The notes below the pieces were generated by a model, which saw only the letters and a list, made by a program, of their open reading frames with translations, had not been told where the DNA came from and ran no database searches. Made by a program: the position numbers and the translations under genes. A stretch of DNA of 64,000 nucleotides, from contig NZ_AP019365.1 of assembly GCF_033095865.1 (NCBI RefSeq), positions 5,553,501 through 5,617,500 of the forward strand, given 5' to 3'. The stretch's first letter is position 1. Every line of letters begins with the position of its first letter. Positions 14,535 to 23,694 of this stretch are shown one piece after another. The DNA comes from Pseudomonas sp. KU43P (GTDB taxonomy: Bacteria; Pseudomonadota; Gammaproteobacteria; Pseudomonadales; Pseudomonadaceae).

Positions 14535-17435
14535 TTACAGTCCTTCGGACAGGATGCGGTCGATGCTATCGACAAAGTAGTCCACGCTGGCCTGCGTGGT
14601 GCACATTGGCGGCTTGATCTTGAGGATGTTCAGGTAATCCCCGGTCGGCTGCATGAAAATGCCAAGGTCACGCAGGCGGTTGCACAGCACCATGGTTTCT
14701 TCGGTGGCCGGCTCCAGGGTCTGGCGGTCGCGCACCAGCTCCAGGCCCAGGTAGAAGCCCGAACCATGTGCGGCACCGGCAAGCGGATGTTTATCGACCA
14801 ACGCCTGCAAACGCGCCTTGAAGTAGCGGCCGGTGTCGCGGGTGTTCTCCCACAAGCCTTCTTCGTCCATCACATCCAGCACCGCCATGCCGATACGGCA
14901 ACTCACTGGGCTACCGCCTGCCGAGGAGAAGAAGTAGCCCTCCGCCTCCAGCGCCTCGGCGATCTCGCGGCGGGTGATGACAACGCCCAGTGGCTGGCCG
15001 TTGCCCATGCCCTTGGCCATGGTGATGATGTCGGGCACCACGCCCTGCTCTTCGAAGCCCCAGAAATACTCGCCCAGGCGGCCGTAACCCACCTGCACTT
15101 CGTCGGCGATGCACACACCACCGCGTGCACGCACTTTGGCGTAGGCCTGTTGCAGGTAGCCTGCCGGCAACGAGATACCACCGGCATTGCCGTACACCGG
15201 TTCGCAGATCATCCCGGCCAGCTGGCGGCCACGGGCATCGAGGTCGGCAAGCTTGGCATCGACATCGCGCAGGTAGTCGGCGGCACTGTCTGCGCCCCGA
15301 TAACGACCACGGAAGGTATTCGGTGCCTCGACCGGGTGCACCCAGTCCGGGCGGGTTTCCAGGGCCTGCGGGTTGTCGGCGATCGAGGTGGAGATGGCAT
15401 CGGTGGCCACCGACCAGCCATGGTAGGCCTCCAGCACGCTGATCAGGTCGCGCCCGCCGCTGTAGGCCCAGGCCAGGCGAATCGCCAGGTCATTGGCTTC
15501 AGTGCCGCTGTTGACCAGGAACACCCGGTCGAAACCCTCGGGCGCCAGTTTCAGCAGGCGTTCGGAGAACTCGGCGATGGCCGCGTAGTGGAAGCGTGAG
15601 TTGGTGTTGACCAGCGACCATTGCCGCGCCGCCTCGGCCGCCATGCGCGGGTGGCCGTGGCCCAATACGGCAACGTTGTTGAGCATGTCCAGGTAGGAGC
15701 GGCCCTGCATGTCGATCAAATAGTTGCGCCAGCCGCGCTCGATCTGTGGCGGCTGCGCATAGTAGTGCTTCTGCGAGCGGGCGAAGCTGGCGTCGCGACG
15801 GGCCAGCAGCGCCTGGGGATCGGGCAGCGGCTCGGCGTCGCAATCGAAGCCCAGCAGCGCCGCTGGCGATGGGCATAGTGCCAGCCAGGCAGCGGCCCGG
15901 GATGGAGTGGCGAAAAAAGGCGGCTGCAGTGTGCCGTCCAGGCACAACTGCACACTGAGGAAACCACAACTGTTGCCCAGCATCTGGCCCTTGGCCACGG
16001 CCTGGCCGTCTGCCGGCGTCTCTTCCAGGCCGCTCAGCCACAAGGCGAACTGCGGCGTATGTAAACAACCACGGCCTTCGCCATGGCGCTGCCAGGTGCC
16101 TGCCTGCGGCGCCTGTACCGCAGAGCCGTTGGGCACATGCAGTTCGACGCCCAAGGCACAGGTGGCCGGTTCGTCGGCGCGGTCGATATGGGTTTGCGAC
16201 AGGCGATACTGCCCATGCAGGGTGCACGTCGGAGCAGGTTGTGCGGTCAGCAGGTGCTGGTCGAAACCGGCCTGCTCCCAGTTACCGGCTTCGCAGTGGG
16301 GGCTGAGCACACCCAGGTCGAGCCGGTTGATCGCCTGCCCGGCCAGTTCTGGTAGCAACGGTGCGCAATCGGCCAGGTCGGGGCTGCTCGGCGCGACCCC
16401 GGCTGCCTGCAGGATGGCAGCTTGCATCAGGGCAAACGGCACGGCGGTGGCGGTGTCGAAGATCTCCCACTCGTGGGCGATGTTGTCACGCGTGTACTGG
16501 TTGCCTGGGTCCACGGCCAGTTGCTGCTCACTGCTCAGCACCAGCACCGCAGCGCGGTTGAGCACCAGCGGCCACAGGGCGCGCAGCTCGGCCTCGCTCA
16601 GCGGGTTGACGGCCTGGTAGGCTTGCACCGCTGGCAGAATGCGCAGCGGATCGCCTTCGGCGTGGTGCAGCAACGCCGCGCAGGTCACGGACAGGTCGGC
16701 GATACGCCAGGTGCGCAACAGGTCACCGAAATCGATGACACCCTGCAACTGCCACTGGCGCTCGCCATCGCGGGCCCACACGGCATTGTCGTCGGTGATA
16801 TCCAGATGCACGGCCTGTGTCGGTAGTTTGCCCACCAGTGGCGCCAGTTGTTCGCTGGCCTGGCGCGTGGCCTGCTCGATACGCGCACGCTGTGCCGGGT
16901 CCTGCAGCACGGGCAGCAGGTGCTCGATCAGGGCCTGGGCGTGCTGTGGATCCCATTGCAGGGTACGCGCAAGGCCAGGATGGTCGAAGCCGGCGAGCGC
17001 CTTGTCGACGCTGGCGCACAGCGCGCCCAGTTCGGCGATCAGCCGCACCGGCATGTGCTTGAGTCGAGTCAGCGGCTGCCCCTCGATATAATCGAGCAAA
17101 CGTGCCCGCAACGGTTGCCCGTCGATGTCCAGCGCCAGCAGGGCCTGCCCGTCGCGAGACGGACGCACGGCCGGCACCGGCACGCCCTGCTCGCGCAGGT
17201 ACGCCAATGCGGCATGCTGCGCCTCCAGCTCAACCTGGGCGTAACTGCCGTGGCAAACCTTGAGCACGTAGCGGCGCTGCCCCGTGTCCAGCCGGAAGTT
17301 CAGGTCCTGCTGGCTGCCCAGCGCGCACAGGCTGCCGGCAAGGTCGTAATGCGCCTGCAGCAAGGCATGGGCCTGGGCTTCGCTGAGCGAAGGGCTGGGC
17401 AGGCTGGAACGCTGGATCAGGGTGCTGAGGGGCAT
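14535..17435 (-). CDS. Fusion: aminoglycoside-phosphotransferase-like kinase, M23-like domain and class-III aminotransferase
   Basis: This is a 966-aa protein with three parts. Residues ~25-330 form an APH/choline-kinase-like domain, with the catalytic loop HLDITDDNAVW (~210) and the metal-binding IDFGDLL. Residues ~395-520 resemble a LytM/M23-type beta domain (ELHVPNGSAVQAPQAGTW, GQAVAKGQMLG), probably without the metal-binding residues of active peptidases. Residues ~560-966 are a class-III PLP aminotransferase with VNSGTEANDLAIRLA, ADEVQVGYGRLGE and the PLP lysine in TMAKGMGNG (~806). This architecture occurs in other proteobacteria and its C-terminus resembles ethanolamine-phosphate phospholyases, so phosphorylation of an amino alcohol followed by its elimination or transamination is plausible. 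The true substrate is unknown. Confidence 0.88.
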   Translation of the reverse strand: MPLSTLIQRSSLPSPSLSEAQAHALLQAHYDLAGSLCALGSQQDLNFRLDTGQRRYVLKVCHGSYAQVELEAQHAALAYLREQGVPVPAVRPSRDGQALLALDIDGQPLRARLLDYIEGQPLTRLKHMPVRLIAELGALCASVDKALAGFDHPGLARTLQWDPQHAQALIEHLLPVLQDPAQRARIEQATRQASEQLAPLVGKLPTQAVHLDITDDNAVWARDGERQWQLQGVIDFGDLLRTWRIADLSVTCAALLHHAEGDPLRILPAVQAYQAVNPLSEAELRALWPLVLNRAAVLVLSSEQQLAVDPGNQYTRDNIAHEWEIFDTATAVPFALMQAAILQAAGVAPSSPDLADCAPLLPELAGQAINRLDLGVLSPHCEAGNWEQAGFDQHLLTAQPAPTCTLHGQYRLSQTHIDRADEPATCALGVELHVPNGSAVQAPQAGTWQRHGEGRGCLHTPQFALWLSGLEETPADGQAVAKGQMLGNSCGFLSVQLCLDGTLQPPFFATPSRAAAWLALCPSPAALLGFDCDAEPLPDPQALLARRDASFARSQKHYYAQPPQIERGWRNYLIDMQGRSYLDMLNNVAVLGHGHPRMAAEAARQWSLVNTNSRFHYAAIAEFSERLLKLAPEGFDRVFLVNSGTEANDLAIRLAWAYSGGRDLISVLEAYHGWSVATDAISTSIADNPQALETRPDWVHPVEAPNTFRGRYRGADSAADYLRDVDAKLADLDARGRQLAGMICEPVYGNAGGISLPAGYLQQAYAKVRARGGVCIADEVQVGYGRLGEYFWGFEEQGVVPDIITMAKGMGNGQPLGVVITRREIAEALEAEGYFFSSAGGSPVSCRIGMAVLDVMDEEGLWENTRDTGRYFKARLQALVDKHPLAGAAHGSGFYLGLELVRDRQTLEPATEETMVLCNRLRDLGIFMQPTGDYLNILKIKPPMCTTQASVDYFVDSIDRILSEGL

Positions 17436-17627
17436 GAAGATGAAACCTCTTTTACTTTTCGCTTATCTCGCCACCGCCAAGGCCGATAAACAAGTGGCAA
17501 AGATGAAATGATGATCATGCGTCAACGCGTAGACCCATCGACAATCTAGGCTGCAAAAGGCCAAGGGCGGCAAAACTGCACATGACCGGTACGGTCGAAT
17601 TCTGAGCACACTGGTCAAAAAAACGCC

Positions 17628-18173
17628 ATGAACATAATCGCCACTGCAATACCTGACTTACTGATCATCGAACCGAAGGTCTTCGGCGATAGCCGCGGGT
17701 TCTTCCTCGAAAGCTTCAACGCCCGTGAGTTCGCCAAGGCGAGCGGGGTGGAGGCGCGCTTTGTTCAGGACAACCACTCCCGCTCGCAGCGCGGCGTGCT
17801 GCGCGGCCTGCATTACCAGATCGACAACCCTCAGGGGAAGCTGGTGCGGGTCACGCAAGGAGAAGTGCTCGACGTGGCCGTGGACATCCGCCGCAGTTCG
17901 CCGACATTCGGCCGCTGGGTGGCCACCCGCCTGAATGCCGACGACCACCGCCAGTTCTGGATTCCACCGGGGTTCGCCCACGGTTTCCTGGTGCTGAGCG
18001 AATCGGCCGACTTCCTCTACAAGACCACCGACTACTACAACCCCGCTGCCGAACGCTGCATCCGCTGGAATGACCCGGACCTGGCCATCGACTGGGGCCT
18101 GGAAACACCACCCTTGCTGTCGGCCAAGGACCAGGCAGGTGACTGGCTGGCAGACGCGGACCTGTTCCCATGA
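17628..18173 (+). CDS. rmlC: dTDP-4-dehydrorhamnose 3,5-epimerase
   Basis: This 181-aa cupin enzyme converts dTDP-4-keto-6-deoxyglucose to dTDP-4-keto-rhamnose. Family landmarks are present: EPKVFGDSRGFFLESFN, FVQDNHSRSQRGVLRGLHYQ (with the catalytic His), GEVLDVAVDIRRSSPTFG and FWIPPGFAHGFLVLSE. The length is standard. The next gene starts within its stop codon (ATGA overlap) and encodes the following pathway step. rmlA and rmlB are not in this window, so the pathway must be completed from elsewhere. No strong ribosome site is seen before the ATG at 17628. Confidence 0.95.
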   Translation: MNIIATAIPDLLIIEPKVFGDSRGFFLESFNAREFAKASGVEARFVQDNHSRSQRGVLRGLHYQIDNPQGKLVRVTQGEVLDVAVDIRRSSPTFGRWVATRLNADDHRQFWIPPGFAHGFLVLSESADFLYKTTDYYNPAAERCIRWNDPDLAIDWGLETPPLLSAKDQAGDWLADADLFP

Positions 18174-19030
18174 AAATTCTCGTCTGTGGCCGCAACGGTC
18201 AAGTCGCCCAAGCGCTGGCCACTCAACTGGCCGGGCTTGGCGAAATCCACCTGCTGGGCCGCGACCAACTCAACCTGGCCCGCCCCGAAGCATTGCGCGA
18301 CCCGCTGCGTCGGCTGGCGCCGAACCTGATCATCAACGCTGCGGCGTATACCGCAGTGGACCAGGCCGAGAGCGAGGCAGATGCCGCCTACGCGATCAAT
18401 GCCGACGCACCCCGCGTACTGGCCGAAGAGGCGCTGCGCCTCGGCGCGCTGCTGATCCACTACTCTACCGACTACGTTTTTGACGGTTGCAAGGCTACGC
18501 CCTACACCGAGGCCGACAAGCCCAACCCGTTGAGCATCTATGGCCGCAGCAAACTGGCGGGTGAGCAGGCCATTGCCGCCGTGGACGGCGAACACCTGAT
18601 TCTGCGCACCAGCTGGGTGTATTCGCTGTACGGGCGCAACTTCCTGCTGACCATGCAGCGCCTGCTGCAGGAAAAACCGCAACTGCGTGTGGTCGACGAC
18701 CAGATTGGTGCACCCACCTGGGCAGCGAGCATCGCCACCAGTACCCGCGCCCTGATCGAGCGCTGGCAGGCCGGTCAGCCTGGAGCCTGGGGCACCTATC
18801 ACCTGACCGCCCAGGGCGAAACCTCCTGGTTCGGCTTCGCCCAGGCCATCGCCGAGCAGCTCAAGGCTCGCGGCCTGCCGTGCGCTGAGCTGCTGCCCAT
18901 CCCCACCAGCGACTACCCGACCCCCGCACGTCGCCCGCTCAACTCGCGCCTGGACTGCACACGCCTGGCCCGTGAATGGGACATCCGCCTGCCGCAGTGG
19001 CAGCAAGCGCTGATCGACTGCCTCAAGTAG
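18170..19030 (+). CDS. rmlD: dTDP-4-dehydrorhamnose reductase
   Basis: This 286-aa NAD(P)H-dependent short-chain dehydrogenase/epimerase-type enzyme makes dTDP-L-rhamnose for lipopolysaccharide or rhamnolipid. It shows the Rossmann motif MKILVCGRNGQVAQAL, INAAAYTAVDQAE, the catalytic SxxxYxxxK arrangement (YSTDYVFDG followed by YGRSKLAGE) and LRTSWVYSLYGRNFL. It overlaps rmlC by four bases, indicating one mRNA. A hairpin follows ten bases after its stop, ahead of the sensor kinase gene. Confidence 0.95.
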   Translation: MKILVCGRNGQVAQALATQLAGLGEIHLLGRDQLNLARPEALRDPLRRLAPNLIINAAAYTAVDQAESEADAAYAINADAPRVLAEEALRLGALLIHYSTDYVFDGCKATPYTEADKPNPLSIYGRSKLAGEQAIAAVDGEHLILRTSWVYSLYGRNFLLTMQRLLQEKPQLRVVDDQIGAPTWAASIATSTRALIERWQAGQPGAWGTYHLTAQGETSWFGFAQAIAEQLKARGLPCAELLPIPTSDYPTPARRPLNSRLDCTRLAREWDIRLPQWQQALIDCLK

Positions 19031-19039
19031 CGCATAATT

Positions 19040-19059
19040 GCGCCAGACTCTTCTGGCGC
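19040..19059. terminator. Hairpin after rmlD
   Basis: GCGCCAGA / TCTGGCGC is a perfect 8-bp stem with a 4-base loop between rmlD and the kinase start at 19069. It has only a weak T-run (ATTT), so it may attenuate rather than terminate. Confidence 0.5.
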
Positions 19060-19068
19060 ATTTACGCA

Positions 19069-20883
19069 ATGATTGCAAAACCGACGCCCCCACGCCGCCC
19101 CCGCTGGCGCAGCCTGGCCTTGCTGGCGCTGTGCCTGGCCCCGCTGCTGTGGCCACTGCACCACCTTGCCGAACGCTATTACCAGGACGAACTGGCCTCG
19201 CAGAACCGCCAGACCCTCGACCTGTACGTGGCCAACCTGCTCGGCACCCTGCACCGCTATGAAACCCTGCCGCAGATTCTCGGCGAACTGCCGGCGCTGC
19301 GCTCGGTGCTGGCCGACCCGTTCAAACTCGAAGCGGTCACCAACGCCAACCGCCTGCTCAAGGACATCGTCCAGCAGACCGGTGCCGAGGTCATGTACCT
19401 GATGGATGTCAGCGGCAATACCCTGGCGGCCTCCAACTGGGACAAGCGCGATAGCTTCGTCGGCCGCAACTTCGCCTTCCGCCCATACTTCATCGAAGCC
19501 ATGGACGGGCACCTGGGGCGCTTCTTCGGCCAGGGCACCACTTCGGCCAAGCGCGGTTACTTCTTCGCTGCGGCCGTGCACGACCGCGAGCGGATCGTCG
19601 GCGTGCTGGTGGTCAAGGTCGACCTCGACCACACCGAAACCCTGTGGGGCCGCACCCCGGAGCAGTTGCTGCTGACCGACCACAACGGCGTGGTCATCCT
19701 CACCTCGCGGCCCGACTGGCGTTTTCGGGCCACCCGTGCGCTGACCGAGGCCGAGCGCCAGGCCATCATCGCCATCCAGCCCTACCCCACCCAGGCGCCG
19801 CAACCCCTGGTGCTGAACCCCGACGCCTGGCTGGCGCAAACCCGTGACATCAAGGAAACCGGCTGGCAGGTCAGCCTGCTCGCTCCTCGCGCGCTGGTCG
19901 ACCGTTCGGTGCAAACGGTGATGGCGATTGGCGGGGGTACGCTGCTGGTATTGATGCTGCTGGCCGGCCTGGTGATGCAACGGCGCCGCCACTACATCGA
20001 CCGCATCGATTTCGAGGCCCGTGGCCGCCAGGAGCTGGAAGACCGCGTGGCGCAGCGCACCGCCGACCTCGAAGGCCTCAATACCCGGCTGAAGAACGCC
20101 GTGCTGGAACGCGAAAATGCTCAGCAGGAGCTGGTACGCGCCCAGGACGAACTGGTGCAGGCCGGCAAGCTGTCGGTGCTCGGCACCATGTCGGCAAGCA
20201 TCAGCCACGAGCTCAACCAACCGCTGGCTGCAATCCGCAGCTACGCGGAAAACGCCGAGATCCTGCTCGACCATCAGCGCACCGAAGATGCACGCGGCAA
20301 CCTCAAGCTGATCGGCGAGCTGACCGGGCGCATGGCGTCGATCATCGCCCACCTGCGCGCCTTCGCCCGCCGCGACCGCCACGCCCCGGAAAGCGTGGCA
20401 CTGCAGCCGGCACTGGACGATGCCCTGGCGTTGCTGGCCAAGCGCCGCCGAGCGATGGCCGTGGAGCTGGTGCGCGACCTGCCGGACGCCACCTTGTGGG
20501 TGCAGGCCGGCGAAACACGCCTGCGCCAGGTGCTCGGCAACCTGCTGGCCAACGCCCTCGACGCCCTGACCGAAAAGGCCAACCCGCGCCGCTTGTGGCT
20601 GAGTGCCGAAACCGCTGATGGCTACGTCTACCTGTACATCCGCGACAACGGCCCAGGCTTCAGCCGTCAGGCCTTGGAGCATGCCAAGGAGCCGTTCTTC
20701 ACCACCAAGACTCGCACCCAGGGCCTGGGCCTGGGCTTGGCCATCTGCGAAAGCCTGATGCGCGCCCTGGGCGGTGAACTGCTGCTGGCCAACCACCCGG
20801 AAGGTGGCGCCCTGCTGACCCTGCAACTACGCGTGGCCGCGCCCGGCGCCAACCTGCAACCCTCGGAGGACCCCTCGGCATGA
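19069..20883 (+). CDS. DctB-type sensor histidine kinase
   Basis: This 604-aa inner-membrane kinase has a transmembrane helix at ~14-32, a periplasmic double-Cache/PAS-like sensor at ~35-280 (MYLMDVSGNTLAASNWDKRD and FVGRNFAFRPYF are typical of DctB) and a second helix at ~284-305. A coiled linker (~315-365) leads to the H-box SHELNQPLAAIRSY (His ~380). An HATPase domain follows, with LLANALDALTEKA, DNGPGFS and TQGLGLGLAICES. It overlaps the sigma-54 regulator gene by four bases and should phosphorylate it. DctB senses C4-dicarboxylates, but no dicarboxylate transporter is nearby, so the ligand is open. The start at 19069 gives a short positively charged N-terminus before the first helix. Confidence 0.92.
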   Translation: MIAKPTPPRRPRWRSLALLALCLAPLLWPLHHLAERYYQDELASQNRQTLDLYVANLLGTLHRYETLPQILGELPALRSVLADPFKLEAVTNANRLLKDIVQQTGAEVMYLMDVSGNTLAASNWDKRDSFVGRNFAFRPYFIEAMDGHLGRFFGQGTTSAKRGYFFAAAVHDRERIVGVLVVKVDLDHTETLWGRTPEQLLLTDHNGVVILTSRPDWRFRATRALTEAERQAIIAIQPYPTQAPQPLVLNPDAWLAQTRDIKETGWQVSLLAPRALVDRSVQTVMAIGGGTLLVLMLLAGLVMQRRRHYIDRIDFEARGRQELEDRVAQRTADLEGLNTRLKNAVLERENAQQELVRAQDELVQAGKLSVLGTMSASISHELNQPLAAIRSYAENAEILLDHQRTEDARGNLKLIGELTGRMASIIAHLRAFARRDRHAPESVALQPALDDALALLAKRRRAMAVELVRDLPDATLWVQAGETRLRQVLGNLLANALDALTEKANPRRLWLSAETADGYVYLYIRDNGPGFSRQALEHAKEPFFTTKTRTQGLGLGLAICESLMRALGGELLLANHPEGGALLTLQLRVAAPGANLQPSEDPSA

Positions 20884-22289
20884 CGACCGAGACACAGATC
20901 GACAGCCAGGCCCAGGTGCTGCTGGTGGACGACGACCCGCACCTGCGCCAGGCCCTGAGCCAGACACTCGACCTGGCCGGGCTCAAGGTGGTGGCGATGG
21001 CAGACGCGCAAGGCCTTGCCGAGCGCCTGGAACCTGACTGGCCGGGCGTGGTTGTCAGCGATATCCGCATGCCCGGTATCGATGGCCTGCAGCTGTTGGA
21101 ACAACTGCATGGCCGCGACAGTGAACTGCCAGTGCTGCTGATTACCGGCCACGGCGATGTGCCCCTGGCCGTACAGGCCATGCGCGCCGGTGCCTACGAC
21201 TTCCTGGAAAAGCCCTTCGCCAGCGATGCCTTGCTCGACAGCGTGCGCCGCGCCCTGGCCCTGCGCCGCCTGGTGCTGGACAACCGCAGCCTGCGCCTGG
21301 CCCTGAGCGACCGCCAACAACTCGCCACCCGCCTGGTCGGCCATTCGCCTTCCATGCAGCGCCTGCGCGAGCAGATCGGAGCCCTGGCCGGCACCCGCGC
21401 CGACGTACTGATCCTCGGTGAAACCGGGGCCGGCAAGGAGGTGGTGGCCCGCGCCCTGCACGACCTGTCCAGCCGGCGCGATGGGCCATTCGTTGCCATC
21501 AATGCCGGTGCGTTGGCCGAGTCGGTGGTGGAGAGCGAGCTGTTCGGCCATGAACCTGGGGCCTTCACCGGCGCGCAGAAGCGCCGCATCGGCAAGTTCG
21601 AATTCGCCAACGGCGGCACGCTGTTCCTCGACGAGATCGAGAGCATGAGCCTGGACGTGCAGGTGAAGCTGCTGCGCCTGCTGCAGGAGCGGGTGGTAGA
21701 GCGCCTGGGCGGCAACCAGCTGATACCGCTGGACATCCGCATCATTGCCGCCACCAAGGAAGACCTGCGCCAATCCGCCGACCAAGGGCGTTTTCGCGCC
21801 GACCTCTATTACCGCCTGAACGTGGCTCCGCTGCGCATCCCGCCGCTACGTGAACGGGGCGACGACATCCTGGTGCTGTTCCAGCATTTTGCCGATGCCG
21901 CCAGCCAGCGCCACGGCCTGCCGCCGAACAGCCTGCAACCGGCGCAACGCGCCATGCTGCTGCGCCATGGCTGGCCGGGCAACGTGCGTGAGTTGCAGAA
22001 CGCCGCCGAGCGCTTCGCCCTCGGCCTGGAGCTGGCCCTCGACGGCGAGGTGGCCGCTGCCGCGCCGCCAGCCGCGCCGATACTGCTGGGCAACCTGAGC
22101 GAACAGGTCGAGCGCTTCGAGCGCTCGCTGATTGCCGCCGAACTGGCCCAACCACACAGCTCCATGCGCAGCCTCGCCGAAGCCTTGGGCGTGCCGCGCA
22201 AGACCCTGCACGACAAGCTGCGCAAACACGGCCTGCATTTTGAAGGTGGCAGCAGCGGGCCCGACGACCACGAGGAAAACCGCCCATGA
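20880..22289 (+). CDS. DctD/NtrC-type sigma-54 response regulator
   Basis: This 469-aa regulator has a receiver domain (LLVDDDPHLRQ; phospho-acceptor Asp in VVSDIRMPGIDG, ~60). A sigma-54 AAA+ domain follows, with Walker A GETGAGKEV (~180), the sigma-54-contacting GAFTGA loop (~227), Walker B GGTLFLDEIESM and the R-finger region. A Fis-type helix-turn-helix is at the C-terminus (MRSLAEALGVPRKTLHDKLR). It should activate RpoN-dependent promoters on phosphorylation by the upstream kinase. A thioesterase gene overlaps its stop by four bases, so all three form one operon; its targets elsewhere are not visible. Confidence 0.93.
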   Translation: MTTETQIDSQAQVLLVDDDPHLRQALSQTLDLAGLKVVAMADAQGLAERLEPDWPGVVVSDIRMPGIDGLQLLEQLHGRDSELPVLLITGHGDVPLAVQAMRAGAYDFLEKPFASDALLDSVRRALALRRLVLDNRSLRLALSDRQQLATRLVGHSPSMQRLREQIGALAGTRADVLILGETGAGKEVVARALHDLSSRRDGPFVAINAGALAESVVESELFGHEPGAFTGAQKRRIGKFEFANGGTLFLDEIESMSLDVQVKLLRLLQERVVERLGGNQLIPLDIRIIAATKEDLRQSADQGRFRADLYYRLNVAPLRIPPLRERGDDILVLFQHFADAASQRHGLPPNSLQPAQRAMLLRHGWPGNVRELQNAAERFALGLELALDGEVAAAAPPAAPILLGNLSEQVERFERSLIAAELAQPHSSMRSLAEALGVPRKTLHDKLRKHGLHFEGGSSGPDDHEENRP

Positions 22290-22741
22290 GTTCCGATAGT
22301 CAATACCTGCAGTCCGTTCTGCACGGCGACATTCCGCTGACCCGTGAAATGGGCATGGAGGTCATCGATTGGCATGCCCATACCCTGCGCCTGCAGCTGC
22401 CGCTGGCCGCCAACGTCAATCACAAGAGCACCATGTTCGGCGGCAGCCTGTACTGCGCCGCGGTGCTGGTGGGTTGGGGCTGGCTGCACCTGCGCTTGCG
22501 CGAGCTGGGTATCGATGACGGGCATATCGTCATCCAGGAGGGGCAGATCAGCTATCCGCTGCCGGTGACCGGTGCGGCGGTGGCACGCTGTGCGGCGCCG
22601 GACGAAAAGACCTGGGAGCGCTTCGTGACGATGTATCAGCGCCGTGGGCGCGCGCGGCTGACGCTGGAGACCACGGTGAGCAATGTCGATAGCGATGAGC
22701 CGGCGGTAAGGTTCAGCGGCCAGTACGTCTTGCACCGCTGA
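22286..22741 (+). CDS. YiiD-type hotdog-fold thioesterase
   Basis: This 151-aa protein resembles the C-terminal putative thioesterase domain of E. coli YiiD (FabY-like family). It carries MGMEVIDWHAHTLRLQLPLAANVNHKSTMFGGSLY split over residues ~18-52, followed by a hydrophobic helix (CAAVLVGWGWLHLRLRELG) and hotdog strands. The acetyltransferase half of YiiD is absent. Its start overlaps the stop of the sigma-54 regulator, so it is co-transcribed with the two-component pair, an unusual partner. The substrate is presumably an acyl thioester. Confidence 0.8.
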   Translation: MSSDSQYLQSVLHGDIPLTREMGMEVIDWHAHTLRLQLPLAANVNHKSTMFGGSLYCAAVLVGWGWLHLRLRELGIDDGHIVIQEGQISYPLPVTGAAVARCAAPDEKTWERFVTMYQRRGRARLTLETTVSNVDSDEPAVRFSGQYVLHR

Positions 22742-22761
22742 TGGTTATCTGCTGGCTTTAC

Positions 22762-22857
22762 CGGCCCTATCGCCGGCAAGCCGGCTCCCACAGGTACTCC
22801 ACCGCTCTCAAGACTTGTGGAGTCCTTGTGGGAGCCGGCTTGCCGGCGATGAGGCCG
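22762..22857. repeat. REP pair
   Basis: Inverted arms CTATCGCCGGCAAGCCGGCT and GAGCCGGCTTGCCGGCGATG sit between the convergent thioesterase and cysQ genes. Confidence 0.92.
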
Positions 22858-22866
22858 GGCCTGCCA

Positions 22867-23694
22867 TCAGCGCTTGATATGTTGGTCGATGAACGCCTGG
22901 CGCCACACCGCCGCAGCCGGCAACGCCAGGAAGAACGGGTTGAGCAGCGATTCACGCGCCGGATAACGGAACGGCTGCCCCTCCAGGTCGATCACCTCGC
23001 CCCCAGCACCTTCCAGCACCCCCTGCGCCGCAGCGGTATCCCACTGCGAAGTCGGCGCCAGGCGCGGGTAGCAATCGGCACTGCCTTCGGCCAGTAGACA
23101 GAATTTCAGTGAGCTGCCGATATTCGCCAATTCCAGCTCTCCCACCGCAGCCTTCAGACCTGCCAACAACGCCTCCTGCTCCGGGCTGGAATGGCGACGG
23201 CTGGCCACCACCGTGAAGCGGCCATCGGCAGATGGCGTATTGCGCACCCGAATCGGCAGGGCATCGCTGCCGGCCTCGGCGCGCCACGCACCCAGCTCGC
23301 GCCCACCGAAATAGCAGCGCCCGTTGGTCGGCATCGACACCACGCCAAACACCACCTCGCCATTTTCGATCAGGGCGATGTTGACGGTGAATTCCTCGCT
23401 ACCGGCAATGAACTCCTTGGTGCCATCGAGCGGATCGACCAGCCACCAGCGTTGCCAGCCCTCGCGTGTCGCCAAGGGAATATTGCAGTCCTCTTCGGAC
23501 AATACCGGGATATGCGGCGCCAGCGCCTGTAGGCCGTCGGCGATCACCCGGTGCGCCGCCAGGTCGGCAGCGGTCACCGGCGAGTCGTCGGCTTTGTTGG
23601 TCACTGCCACGTCGGCGCGCCAGAACGGCAGGATCGCCTCGCCGGCCAAACCGGCCAGCTTGACCACTTCGAGCATCAGTTGCTGGTCGTTCAT
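22867..23694 (-). CDS. cysQ: 3'(2'),5'-bisphosphate nucleotidase CysQ
   Basis: This 275-aa Mg-dependent phosphatase of the inositol-monophosphatase superfamily removes the 3'-phosphate of PAP/PAPS from sulfate assimilation. Motifs are SEEDCNIP (~65), WLVDPLDGTKEFI (~85; the DPLDGT metal site) and TSQWDTAAAQGVLEGAGG (~215). The length is standard. It overlaps nudE by four bases on the same strand, so both are on one mRNA with nudE first. Both enzymes clean up nucleotide by-products. Confidence 0.95.
   Translation of the reverse strand: MNDQQLMLEVVKLAGLAGEAILPFWRADVAVTNKADDSPVTAADLAAHRVIADGLQALAPHIPVLSEEDCNIPLATREGWQRWWLVDPLDGTKEFIAGSEEFTVNIALIENGEVVFGVVSMPTNGRCYFGGRELGAWRAEAGSDALPIRVRNTPSADGRFTVVASRRHSSPEQEALLAGLKAAVGELELANIGSSLKFCLLAEGSADCYPRLAPTSQWDTAAAQGVLEGAGGEVIDLEGQPFRYPARESLLNPFFLALPAAAVWRQAFIDQHIKR

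Noticed and set aside
18913..20826. 637-codon open frame antisense to the sensor kinase
   Set aside because: It is a shadow frame of a well-supported histidine kinase.
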